From the NCBI GenBank assembly GCA_913774355.1, contig CAJYGB010000035.1:62001-126000 (forward strand): DNA of 64,000 bases, in the 5' to 3' direction. The translations under genes and the position numbers were made by a program. Shown here piece after piece: positions 24,176 to 32,933 of this stretch. This DNA is from an uncultured Chryseobacterium sp. (GTDB taxonomy: Bacteria > Bacteroidota > Bacteroidia > Flavobacteriales > Weeksellaceae). The notes beneath the pieces were generated by a model that was given only the letters and a program-made list of their open reading frames with translations, was not told where the DNA came from and ran no database searches. Every line of letters begins with the position of its first letter. Positions within the stretch are counted from its first letter, which is position 1.

Positions 24176-25816
24176 TTATTTATTTGCTTTATAATAATTG
24201 ATCAGTCCGTTGGTTGAAGTGTCATGAGAAGTAACTGTCTCACTGCTTTCAAGTTCCGGCAGGATTTTATTGGCTAAAACCTTTCCTAATTCTACCCCGA
24301 ACTGGTCGAAACTGAAAATGTTCCAGATTACCCCCTGCACGAAAATCTTATGCTCATACAATGCAATCAGCTGTCCTAATGAAAAAGGAGTTAATTCATT
24401 GAATAAAAAGGAGTTGGTAGGCGTGTTTCCGTGGAAGACTTTATAATTAAGCAGGAATTCGATCTCCTCATCGGATTTTCCTGAAGCTTTTAATTCTGCT
24501 TCCACTTCTTCCTCGGTTTTTCCAAAGGCAAGCGCTTCGGTTTGAGCAAAGAAATTAGCCAGCAATTTATCCTGATGATCGGAAACTTTATTCGGGCTCT
24601 TGGCATAGGCAATAAAATCGGCAGGAATCAATTCTGTTCCCTGGTGGATCAGCTGATAGAACGCGTGCTGGCCGTTGGTACCCGGTTCTCCCCAAATGAT
24701 CGGTCCGGTTTCGTAATCTACAAATTCACCGTTGCGGTCTACACATTTACCGTTGCTTTCCATATCTCCTTGCTGGAAATAAGCCGGGAAACGGTCTAAA
24801 TACTGAGAGTAGGGAAGAATAGCATGGGTAGTTGCTGCGTAAAAATTACGGTACCAGATTCCGATCAGTCCCATTAATACAGGAATATTCTCTGAAAAAT
24901 CTGCCGTCTGGAAATGCTTATCGGTATCATAAGCCCCTCTTAACAGCTGCTCGAAATTTTCATAACCTACTGAAAGAACGATGCTTAAACCGATCGCGCT
25001 CCACAATGAGTATCTTCCGCCAACCCAGTCCCAGAATTCAAAGATGTTTTTCTCTGCAATTCCGAAATCCTTCACCGCCTGTACGTTTGTGGATAAAGCC
25101 ACAAAATGTTTTGCCACATCTTCCTGAGTTCCGGCTTTTAAAAACCAGTCTCTTGCCGAATGGGCGTTGGTCATCGTTTCCTGAGTCGTAAAGGTTTTGG
25201 AAGCGATGATAAACAAAGTAGTTTCAGGATTTAAATTTTTTACGGTTTCCGCCATATGGTTTCCGTCCACATTGGAAACAAAATGAACGTTTAATCTTGT
25301 TTTAAAATGTTTTAAAGCCGAAACAACCATCACCGGACCTAAGTCCGAACCTCCGATCCCGATGTTTACCACATCCGTAATTTCTTTTCCGCTGAAACCT
25401 TTATGGGATCCTGATATAATGCTTTCGGAAAAAGATTTCATGTGATCAAGAACTCTTTTGATCTGAGGTTTTATGTTTTCCCCATCTACCAGAATTTCCT
25501 TATCGGAAAAATCCCTCAATGCCGTATGAAGCACCGCTCTTCCTTCCGTTTCATTGATCTTGTCACCCGAAAACATTTTGGAAATAGCTTCCTTAAGCTC
25601 ACATTCTTCCGCAAGGTTCAGCAGGAGGTTTTTTGTTTTTGAATCCATCAGGTTTTTAGAATAATCAAACAAAAAGTTGTTTCTTTTGATTGAAAATTCG
25701 TTAAAACGATTGGGGTTATATTCAAAAAGGCTTCTCAGATCGAAGTCGTTATTAGCAAACTGTTCATCAAGCGCTTTCCAGCTGTTCGTGTGCGTAGGGT
25801 TTATTTTCGATAGCAT
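24176..25816 (-). CDS. pgi: glucose-6-phosphate isomerase
   Basis: A 546-residue glycolytic enzyme interconverting glucose-6-phosphate and fructose-6-phosphate. Signatures: NIGIGGSDLGPVMV, SKTFTTQETMTNA, WDWVGGRYSLWSAIGL (family signature), GEPGTNGQHAFYQL and FSFDQFGVELGK near the C-terminus. Length is normal for the bacterial long form. It is transcribed alone; TAAATTTG on its strand (25902-25895) fits a -7 box, though a good -33 box is not clear. Confidence 0.96.
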   Translation of the reverse strand: MLSKINPTHTNSWKALDEQFANNDFDLRSLFEYNPNRFNEFSIKRNNFLFDYSKNLMDSKTKNLLLNLAEECELKEAISKMFSGDKINETEGRAVLHTALRDFSDKEILVDGENIKPQIKRVLDHMKSFSESIISGSHKGFSGKEITDVVNIGIGGSDLGPVMVVSALKHFKTRLNVHFVSNVDGNHMAETVKNLNPETTLFIIASKTFTTQETMTNAHSARDWFLKAGTQEDVAKHFVALSTNVQAVKDFGIAEKNIFEFWDWVGGRYSLWSAIGLSIVLSVGYENFEQLLRGAYDTDKHFQTADFSENIPVLMGLIGIWYRNFYAATTHAILPYSQYLDRFPAYFQQGDMESNGKCVDRNGEFVDYETGPIIWGEPGTNGQHAFYQLIHQGTELIPADFIAYAKSPNKVSDHQDKLLANFFAQTEALAFGKTEEEVEAELKASGKSDEEIEFLLNYKVFHGNTPTNSFLFNELTPFSLGQLIALYEHKIFVQGVIWNIFSFDQFGVELGKVLANKILPELESSETVTSHDTSTNGLINYYKANK

Positions 25817-25941
25817 ATCTTTAGAAATTAAGGTGTTAAGGCTTCAGGTTCAGAATTGTTGAATGTTGAATCCTTCCGCAAAATTATTGATCTGCAAATT
25901 TACGGAATTTTACGCCAAAGATGTTAATGGATGATTAAAAA

Positions 25942-26793
25942 TCAATTGGTGAGTTCCAACTCAATTCCGACATTTCCGATCCCTTTGCCTGGATTCTGTG
26001 ACCCGTTTATGAATTGCCAATTCTCACCGGAAAAATTGCCAATGATTATATTTTTAGGGGATTCCGTAACTGAGCCGACCAGCGGATCGTGTGCTTTGAT
26101 TTCTTTCTGCTCTCCATTTAAAGTCATTACTTTTTGATATGAATTTTCATGATTTAATATCCACTCAAATGCTACAATAATTCCTTCTTTAGGAAAAAGA
26201 AATGGCTTGGAAAAAATGTATTTTGTAAGTTTTTTCTTTTTGAAGCAGGTAACGATAACCGATTTGTACAGGTCACCCGGTACACCGTTTTCATCATAGT
26301 ATATATTGACTTTTATTGTCGCCGACTTTTTTGCGTTGAGCATTGAATAAAAACTCAGGGATTTGATAAATAATAGTTCAGCAGAAATGATATTTCTGAA
26401 TTCTTTACCGACCATCCAGATGCTATTATTAACACCGAAGAAAGTGCCTTCTTTAGCTTTTTTTCCTATTGTAAATGTTTTTGATAACTTAGGCCGCATA
26501 ATCTGAACTTCGTCAATTTCAAAATATTCCGGCTTTAGAAAGTAAGTATTCCGGTTTTTGTCAACCTTTAAGTTTTCATATCCATAAGATTGAATTTTTG
26601 ATATTTCTTCTTCTCGTCCTAAAGTGGCTGTACCACTTTCTTCGGTATTTATATAATAGTTTTTGCCCTGTAAAATAAGTTTTGCATAAGGAACGGGCTT
26701 TTGGGTTTCCTCATCTAAAACTTTTATTTGAGTCTGTGAAAAGAATAAAGCAGATGCAGTCAGAAATGAAATAATCATTAATGTTCTAATCAT
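25942..26793 (-). CDS. exported hypothetical protein with carboxypeptidase-regulatory-like N-terminus
   Basis: A 283-residue exported protein. The start at 26793 gives a signal peptide (MIRTLMIISFLTASALFFSQ). Residues 22-75 (IKVLDEETQKPVPYAKL, then STEESGTATLG-type turns) look like the small beta-sandwich CarbopepD_reg domain frequent at the start of Bacteroidetes surface proteins. The remainder has a repeated sandwich pattern with Gly/Asn-rich turns and no catalytic motif; YYDENGVPGDLYKSV is notable. AT-rich compared with neighbours. Function unknown. It stands alone between pgi and the divergent GH125 gene. Confidence 0.65.
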   Translation of the reverse strand: MIRTLMIISFLTASALFFSQTQIKVLDEETQKPVPYAKLILQGKNYYINTEESGTATLGREEEISKIQSYGYENLKVDKNRNTYFLKPEYFEIDEVQIMRPKLSKTFTIGKKAKEGTFFGVNNSIWMVGKEFRNIISAELLFIKSLSFYSMLNAKKSATIKVNIYYDENGVPGDLYKSVIVTCFKKKKLTKYIFSKPFLFPKEGIIVAFEWILNHENSYQKVMTLNGEQKEIKAHDPLVGSVTESPKNIIIGNFSGENWQFINGSQNPGKGIGNVGIELELTN

Positions 26794-26924
26794 GTTATAG
26801 TTTTTTGTTAGATAACAGTTTTTTTTAAAATTTATTGAATAGCTTTTAGTTTTCAAAATGATTTAGCGGCAGAATGAACAGATGTCCTTAAGAATTATTA
26901 TTTTTAAAATTAAATTTTTCATCG

Positions 26925-28361
26925 ATGGCCAAATTTAACAGACGCGAATTTATTAAAAAATCATCATTAGGTCTAGGTTTTATGAGCCTGCCGGTTCCCG
27001 TACAGTTTTTATGGGGAAATGATTACGTTTCAAAACGACCAAAGCTGAACGAAAGAAAATTCACTTCCGAGGCTGTTGAAAAAACAATCAGAACAGTGAA
27101 AAAATCCATTGCCGACGAAGAACTGGCGTGGATGTTTGAAAACTGCTTTCCCAATACACTTGATACCACGGTGAAATTTTATGAGAAAAACGGGAAGTCT
27201 TTTACGTATGTCATCACGGGGGATATCGATGCGATGTGGCTCCGTGATTCCTCCGCGCAGGTATATCCGTACCTTGGATTGACAAATGAGGACAAAAAGC
27301 TTAAAAATATGCTGAAAGGAGTCATCAATAAACAGGTGGAATGTGTTCTCTTGGATCCGTATGCCAACGCATTTTTTGATGATGCTTCAAAAATCAGTGA
27401 ATGGAAAAATGACCTCACGGAGATGAAACCCGGAATTCATGAGCGGAAATGGGAGGTAGATTCTTTGTGCTATGTGATGCGTTTATCTTACAATTATTGG
27501 AAGACAACGGATGATGCTTCTATTTTTGATGCAGACTGGAAACAGGCCATGCTCCTGATCCTTCAGACTTTCAGGGAACAGCAGCGGAAGGATTCAAAAG
27601 GACCGTATAAATTTCAGCGTTCTAACGGCAACCCGCTGGATACCCAGTTTGCGAGCGGTTATGGTAATCCGACCAAGAAAATCGGGCTGATTCATTCGAT
27701 GTTCAGGCCTTCTGACGATGCCACTTTTTATCCCTTTTTGATCTCTTCCAATATGTTTGCAGTCGTTTCTCTGCAGGAAACGGCTGAGATCTTTTCAGAA
27801 GTTCTCCATAATGAAAATACGGCTGCCCAATTTAGAAGTTTGGCGCAGGAAGTAGATGCAGCCATTCAGAAATATGCTGTCTTTAACCATCCGGAAGCCG
27901 GTAAAATTTATGCTTTGGAGATCGACGGCTTTGGAAACGGATTGTTTATGGATGATGCCAACGTCCCTAATTTATTATCCATCCCATATTTGGGATACCG
28001 GTCAAAAGAAGATGTAATTTATCAAAATACCCGGAAGTTTTCTTTAAGCAAAGCCAATCCCTGGTACAGCGAAGGGAAATTTGCCAAAGGAATCGGCGGC
28101 CCGCATATCGGGGAACATAAAATCTGGCCGCTGGGCCTGATTATGCAGGCTTTAACCACCGATGATGATCGTGAAATCGTTTCGTGTTTAAAAATGCTGA
28201 AGGCCACCCACGCAGGAACAGGCTTTATTCATGAATCTTTTGACGTAGACAATCCCAAAGATTTTACACGGTCCTGGTTTGCCTGGGCGAATACGCTTTT
28301 TGGCGAACTGATGCTCCATCTTCATCAGACAAAACCGGAAATTTTAAACCAGAGATTCTAA
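26925..28361 (+). CDS. glycoside hydrolase family 125, exo-alpha-1,6-mannosidase type
   Basis: A 478-residue enzyme of the (alpha/alpha)6-barrel class. The N-terminus carries a twin-arginine-type signal (NRREFIKKSSLGLGFMSLPV), pointing to Tat export of the folded protein. GH125 phrases include TGDIDAMWLRDSSAQVYPYL near residue 90, KWEVDSLCYVMRL, FRPSDDATFYPFLI and DDANVPNLLSIPYLGY, and a late HESFDVDNP. GH125 enzymes remove terminal alpha-1,6-mannose from glycans. A hairpin follows the stop. No SusC/SusD pair is nearby, so it is not in a classical polysaccharide-utilisation locus. Confidence 0.9.
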   Translation: MAKFNRREFIKKSSLGLGFMSLPVPVQFLWGNDYVSKRPKLNERKFTSEAVEKTIRTVKKSIADEELAWMFENCFPNTLDTTVKFYEKNGKSFTYVITGDIDAMWLRDSSAQVYPYLGLTNEDKKLKNMLKGVINKQVECVLLDPYANAFFDDASKISEWKNDLTEMKPGIHERKWEVDSLCYVMRLSYNYWKTTDDASIFDADWKQAMLLILQTFREQQRKDSKGPYKFQRSNGNPLDTQFASGYGNPTKKIGLIHSMFRPSDDATFYPFLISSNMFAVVSLQETAEIFSEVLHNENTAAQFRSLAQEVDAAIQKYAVFNHPEAGKIYALEIDGFGNGLFMDDANVPNLLSIPYLGYRSKEDVIYQNTRKFSLSKANPWYSEGKFAKGIGGPHIGEHKIWPLGLIMQALTTDDDREIVSCLKMLKATHAGTGFIHESFDVDNPKDFTRSWFAWANTLFGELMLHLHQTKPEILNQRF

Positions 28362-28368
28362 TTGTAGA

Positions 28369-28390
28369 AACCTCCGGTCTGCCGGAGGTT
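28369..28390 (+). terminator. hairpin after the GH125 gene
   Basis: AACCTCCGG / CCGGAGGTT with a 4-base loop; the following T-tract is weak (CTCTTG). Confidence 0.5.
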
Positions 28391-28529
28391 CTCTTGTAAA
28401 ACTTAAAATAAGCAGCTGACAGCAATTAGATTTTTGCTATTGGCTTTACATTCAGAATTTTAAAATTTAAAAACGTATTATTAAATTGTTTCAAGTACTT
28501 ATATATAAATAACCGAAGGTTAGGATTGC

Positions 28530-29435
28530 CTATATTTCTGTAGCTTGCTGCTGCTTTTTAGCGGGTTTTCTTCTCCTTACAAAATAGATAATAACGGTTC
28601 CGGTCACAATAAACGGCCAGATAGCAACCATTCCTACGATGATTTTCTGAATTAAATAAAAACCTTCTACAAAAGCTGATTTCAGGCTGTAAAGAAAATC
28701 AAATGTATATTTATCGTCGATGCTTTCGGTATTGGTAACGGCTATGGTGGCGATTCTTACTTTAGGCTCTTTAATGTAAATGTCGACCGTGCTGTATTTC
28801 AGCTGGTCCGTTACATCCATATTGGCCATCTGCTGGAGATTGTCTTCCGCCATATTCCGGTCGCTCATATTCACTTTATCTTTATTGGTCTTCAGCTTAT
28901 CAATATTTTCACTGGTCTTTTTGATCCTCTTTCCTTCCATTTCAGCGTATTTTATTCCTGATGTGACATCTTCCGCGTTGATGGTTCTGGAATTGAGGAA
29001 GAGTTTTTTATTGTTCACCAAAGTCAGCAATTCGCCGAGCCTGGCTGTAGGAACTCTTACCTGCATGGTGTTTTCCGACTGGTATTTTTTAACGAGTACG
29101 GCTTCTTCATCCGAAGTATTGTAGGTGTTTTCGGAAACAATATTGCTCTTCAAGTCGCTGTGTGTAACAAAACCTCCAAGCTCCTGAACCGATTTTTCAA
29201 TAGAAATTGTAGCGTCGTATACATCCTTCACTTCCATATTGATATCTGCTGTTTTAATGAATTGCTTGTCTTTTACTTTCATGGTCGCAACCGAAGAAAT
29301 GCTGTCTGAAACAGCCATTGCGGAATCTTTAGAGGCGGCCGCTTCGTAATCTGCCGTAGTTTCCCCTTTTTTACATGAACAGATTCCCAATAAAAGGGCT
29401 CCTGCCAGTGATAATCTGATGTACGTCGTTTTCAT
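28530..29435 (-). CDS. DUF4349-type lipoprotein
   Basis: A 301-residue lipoprotein: signal ending LLLGICSC, Cys anchor. The middle has the DUF4349 features FIKTADINMEVKDVYDAT, TMQVRVPTARLGELLTLVN and a coiled-coil stretch (KRIKKTSENIDKLKTNKDKV), followed by YSTVDIYI. A transmembrane helix near the C-terminus (GMVAIWPFIVTGTVIIYFV) is followed by basic residues. The domain is widespread and of unknown function, often in envelope-stress settings. It is a single gene. Confidence 0.85.
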   Translation of the reverse strand: MKTTYIRLSLAGALLLGICSCKKGETTADYEAAASKDSAMAVSDSISSVATMKVKDKQFIKTADINMEVKDVYDATISIEKSVQELGGFVTHSDLKSNIVSENTYNTSDEEAVLVKKYQSENTMQVRVPTARLGELLTLVNNKKLFLNSRTINAEDVTSGIKYAEMEGKRIKKTSENIDKLKTNKDKVNMSDRNMAEDNLQQMANMDVTDQLKYSTVDIYIKEPKVRIATIAVTNTESIDDKYTFDFLYSLKSAFVEGFYLIQKIIVGMVAIWPFIVTGTVIIYFVRRRKPAKKQQQATEI

Positions 29436-29640
29436 AAGTTGATTTTTTTATGTTTTGCTTACTCCAAAGTTCATACGGAATCATTTGTAACGTTTGAAAA
29501 TTTCAGGTAAAAATTCTGTAAAGAAATATTCTGATTTAAAATTTTGACAATCAGTTTTTTGTAAAATAATGCTAGTCACAAAGCCTTGCTTTCGGAGTAA
29601 TTTTTGCTTATCTTTTACAAAATCAAACACAATCATTGTT

Positions 29641-30999
29641 ATGTCTAACACCTTTTCTAAAATCAGAAACGCCATAGAATTATTCAGATCCATTGATTTT
29701 GATCAGTTAAGTGCGATCTCCCAAAAAGTAAATCTTCCGAAGCTGATGGAAAATTTCTCAAAACTGGACGATAAGCAGCTCAACGGAATGATGAAAATGC
29801 TGGATCCGAACCGGAAAAAGAAAGAACTTCCGCCGATTGATGGTGATTTTTATGATGTTTCTCACACGCTGAGTCCAGAACATCGTGAAGTGCAGCTGAA
29901 AGTCAGGGATTTCATGGAAAAAGAAGTCAAGCCTTTGGTGAACCATTACTGGTTGAGAGATGAATTTCCCCACGAACTGATTCCGAAATTTCAGAAACTT
30001 AATATCTGTGGAGTTACTTATGAAGGCTACGGCTGTCCGGGAATGCCTTTCCTGATGGAAGGTGTTATCGCAATGGAAATGGCGCGGATTGATGCCTCTA
30101 TAGCGACATTCTTCGGTGTGCAGTCCGGTTTGTCTATGGGTTCCATCTATATCTGCGGTTCGGAAGAGCAGAAACAAAAATGGCTTCCTCAGATGCAGAA
30201 GTTTGAGAAAATCGGAGCTTTCGGATTAACGGAACCGGAAGTTGGCTCCGGAGCAGCGGGCGGATTGACGGTAACCTGCAAAAAAACACCGGATGGATGG
30301 ATCCTTAACGGACAGAAAAAATGGATCGGAAATGCCACGTTTGCCGATGTTATTATTATCTGGGCAAGAGATCTTGATGATGGAGAAGTGAAAGGGTTTA
30401 TCGTGGAAAAAGACAATCCCGGATATTCCGTAGAAAAAATAAAAGGGAAAATGGCCTTACGAATTGTTCAGAACGGACTTATTACCCTGAAAGATTGTAT
30501 CGTAACCGAAGAAAACAGGTTACAGAATGCCAATTCCTTTAAAGATACCGCAAAGGTTCTCCAAATGACCCGGGCCGGTGTAGCATGGATGGCGACAGGC
30601 TGTGCAAGAGGTGCTTACGAAAGTGCTTTGGACTATACCAGAAAGCGGGAACAGTTCGGAAAACCCATTGCTTCTTTCCAGATGATCCAGGGCCATCTGG
30701 TAGAAATGCTGTCGAATCTTACCGCGATGCAGACCATGGTGTTCAGGCTTTCGGAAATGCAGGATGAAGGGATTTTAAAAGATGAACATGCATCGTTGGC
30801 CAAAGTTTTCTGTACCATGAGAACCCGGGACGTTGTCTCAAGGGCAAGAGAAGTGATGGGCGGAAACGGAATCCTTCTGGAATATGACGTTGCCAGATTT
30901 GTGGCCGATGCCGAAGCAATTTACTCATACGAAGGAACGAAGGAGATTAATTCTTTGATTGTAGGAAGGTCGATTACCGGGTTCAGTGCGTTTGTGTGA
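29641..30999 (+). CDS. acyl-CoA dehydrogenase, glutaryl-CoA-dehydrogenase-like
   Basis: A 452-residue flavoenzyme that oxidises acyl-CoA thioesters and passes electrons to ETF. Motifs: FGLTEPEVGSGAAG (FAD/substrate site), GWILNGQKKWIGN, RAGVAWMATGCARGAYESAL, REQFGKPIASFQMIQ and the catalytic Glu in YSYEGTKEI near the C-terminus, with VMGGNGI before it. The GTKEI/LTEPEVGS pattern is closest to the glutaryl-CoA dehydrogenase branch, though the exact substrate cannot be read. The start at 29641 is used; the upstream frame lacks coding character. It is monocistronic and followed by the broken bacteriocin-like gene. Confidence 0.9.
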   Translation: MSNTFSKIRNAIELFRSIDFDQLSAISQKVNLPKLMENFSKLDDKQLNGMMKMLDPNRKKKELPPIDGDFYDVSHTLSPEHREVQLKVRDFMEKEVKPLVNHYWLRDEFPHELIPKFQKLNICGVTYEGYGCPGMPFLMEGVIAMEMARIDASIATFFGVQSGLSMGSIYICGSEEQKQKWLPQMQKFEKIGAFGLTEPEVGSGAAGGLTVTCKKTPDGWILNGQKKWIGNATFADVIIIWARDLDDGEVKGFIVEKDNPGYSVEKIKGKMALRIVQNGLITLKDCIVTEENRLQNANSFKDTAKVLQMTRAGVAWMATGCARGAYESALDYTRKREQFGKPIASFQMIQGHLVEMLSNLTAMQTMVFRLSEMQDEGILKDEHASLAKVFCTMRTRDVVSRAREVMGGNGILLEYDVARFVADAEAIYSYEGTKEINSLIVGRSITGFSAFV

Positions 31000-31062
31000 G
31001 GTGAATGATCAATAGTGAATTCACTTTTTATACTTGTTCGGCAGCAATTAAAACTAAATATT

Positions 31063-31314
31063 ATGTTGAAAAATCTTAAGAAATTGAATCGTATCGATCT
31101 AAATGAAATTAAATGAGGCGGAGTGAAATAGGTCTGTGATAGCGGTCCAGAAGGTTGTTCTGTAAAATTCCTGCAGGCGATCCTTGTCCGGGAGGGCTCA
31201 GCGGACCTGGGAACCCGGGAGAGCCGGTAGGATATTGTCCAGGCAGTCAGACGTATATTCATTGTGACGAGGTTTGTCCGAACGGATTGCAGCCACTGTG
31301 TGCATTACAAAATC
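31063..31314 (+). pseudogene. bacteriocin-like double-glycine-leader gene, broken
   Basis: The start reads MLKNLKKLNRIDLNEIK, the leader type seen in many short Chryseobacterium bacteriocin-like genes, which is normally followed by Gly-Gly. Here an in-frame TGA comes before the GG, a TAG follows a few codons later, and around 31155 the frame changes by one base. In the second frame the sequence is Cys-, Gly- and Pro-rich (CKIPAGDPCPGGLSGPGNPG, then YCPGSQTYIHCDEVCPNG), like a mature small peptide. A terminator follows. Two stops and a frameshift make it a decayed gene. Confidence 0.6.
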
Positions 31315-31348
31315 GAAGCCTTCAAATCCAATTGAAGGCTTCTTTATT
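31315..31348 (+). terminator. rho-independent terminator of the bacteriocin-like gene
   Basis: GAAGCCTTCAA / TTGAAGGCTTC, perfect 11-base stem with 6-base loop, then TTTATTT. Confidence 0.8.
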
Positions 31349-31600
31349 TGACGTGAATTCGGCCGTATTAAATTTATTTTCCATCACTTATTAAATAAAG
31401 GTATTGGAATTCAAATAGCGTTTCTATTATTATATAACAAGTCATTAAATTGATACCTTTGATTGTAACGTTGACAATAGAAACTTCCAGCATCATGTTT
31501 CTATCTTCTAGCCTTTCACTTCGGGTTTCGCGTTATTTAAATATTCTCAATTATTAAAAGTTGACCAGCAAAGCGAATTGAACATTGACCATTCACTTCT
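31349..31600. other. non-coding stretch with repeat-like pieces
   Basis: About 250 bases without a gene. Near its end, GCAAAGCGAATTGAACATTG with TTGACC and ATTCAC resembles the units repeated at 15295-15497. Nothing else is recognised. Confidence 0.4.
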
Positions 31601-32713
31601 CTAATCCATTTCCTTCAGAGTAATATTTTTCGAAATCTTGTAGCTTTTCTTCTTCCTGTCAGGGTGTTCTTCCTCACCTAGCAGTTTTCCCCACGGCTGT
31701 AATCCTTCCACTCTCTCGAAAATAATTTTAATAATGGCAATTGCCGGAATGCACAGGAACATACCGGCAATTCCCCAAAGATGTTCGCCGATAATGATAC
31801 CGAGAAAGGAAAACAGGGCATTTATCTTTACTTTGGAACCTACGACAAAAGGCAGGACAATATTTCCATCAATAATATGTACAACGATATATCCTAAAGC
31901 CACATAGATGCAAGTGGATGGGGTGGCTGTAGCAAACGCGATAAAGCAGGAAATCAAAAGGCTGATGCAGATTCCCAGGTAAGGAATTACATTAAGCAAG
32001 CCTGTTAAGACACCGAGCAGGATGGCATATTTTACCCCTAAAACAGTCAATAGAATAGAGGTGAGCGTAGAAACGATCAGTATCTGAAGACAAAGACCGG
32101 TGATGTATTTTTTGGTCATGATCCGTACTTCACGAACAATTTCAAGAACCCGGGCTTTGTGTTTTTCATTAAAAACGGTGATGATAAAATTGTTCAGGAC
32201 TCTGCGGTAATTCAGAATAAAAATAAAGAACAGGATAAAAAAGACCACGAAGCCCAGCCCGGAAGAAAATATTCCGAAGGTAAAACCTAAGATGACCCCG
32301 GTGGAAGAGAGGAGTTTGTTGAGTCCCTGATCGATATACGTCAGCTGCTGGTCAATCTTCACATGAAATGTTTTGGACACCCAGTGCTGCAGATCTGTTG
32401 CCACGGTGGTAAACTGGTTTTTCAGATGTGGAATATCTTTGCTGAAATCCGAAAGCTGTGAGCCAAAGAAATAAATCAATCCCATTAAAACAATAAGCAT
32501 AAGCATTAAAGATGCGATTGTTGATAAACTCCTTTTAAACCGAAGTCTTCTTTCCAGGAAGTTGGCAATCGGAAGGAAAAGCATTGCCATCAGAAAGGCC
32601 AGGAAAAACGGAGCCAGAATACTTTCTCCTAAGGCCAGAAGATAGCCTAAGCCGATGATGCAGATAATAACAAGGGTGAGTTTTACAAGAAAAGGAAGCC
32701 GTAATATATTCAT
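31601..32713 (-). CDS. AI-2E family transporter (PerM/TqsA-like)
   Basis: A 370-residue inner-membrane protein with about eight hydrophobic segments: a pair at the N-terminus (KLTLVIICIIGLGYLLA and ILAPFFLAFLMAMLFLPIA), a soluble middle (about 85-140), then a cluster of membrane helices with VLNVIPYLGICISLL-type sequence (LLNVIPYLGICIS) and GEHLWGIAGMFLCIPAIAI-type end. This order is diagnostic for the AI-2E transporter superfamily (PF01594), whose members export autoinducer-2 or act as ion antiporters. The real substrate is not evident. Confidence 0.9.
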   Translation of the reverse strand: MNILRLPFLVKLTLVIICIIGLGYLLALGESILAPFFLAFLMAMLFLPIANFLERRLRFKRSLSTIASLMLMLIVLMGLIYFFGSQLSDFSKDIPHLKNQFTTVATDLQHWVSKTFHVKIDQQLTYIDQGLNKLLSSTGVILGFTFGIFSSGLGFVVFFILFFIFILNYRRVLNNFIITVFNEKHKARVLEIVREVRIMTKKYITGLCLQILIVSTLTSILLTVLGVKYAILLGVLTGLLNVIPYLGICISLLISCFIAFATATPSTCIYVALGYIVVHIIDGNIVLPFVVGSKVKINALFSFLGIIIGEHLWGIAGMFLCIPAIAIIKIIFERVEGLQPWGKLLGEEEHPDRKKKSYKISKNITLKEMD

Positions 32714-32875
32714 GATTTTAATCTGTTTTGTAAAAATAATAAAACCCTTTGAATGATAAGGGCTTCTGTAAGTTTGACCTGAATTCTTTTGATGGCATTA
32801 GAAAATTCTGTGCCACAGCGAATACCACAAAAAAATATTTTTGATAACTAATAATATATAACATGGGATATAAAT

Positions 32876-32911
32876 AAAGACACGTCCCAAAAAATTATGA
32901 GACGTGTCTTT
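32876..32911 (-). terminator. terminator of lon
   Basis: AAAGACACGTC / GACGTGTCTTT, perfect 11-base stem with 14-base loop and a T/A-rich run on the minus strand, just beyond the lon stop. Confidence 0.7.
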
Positions 32912-32933
32912 GTATTTATTAGATGGTACAAAA

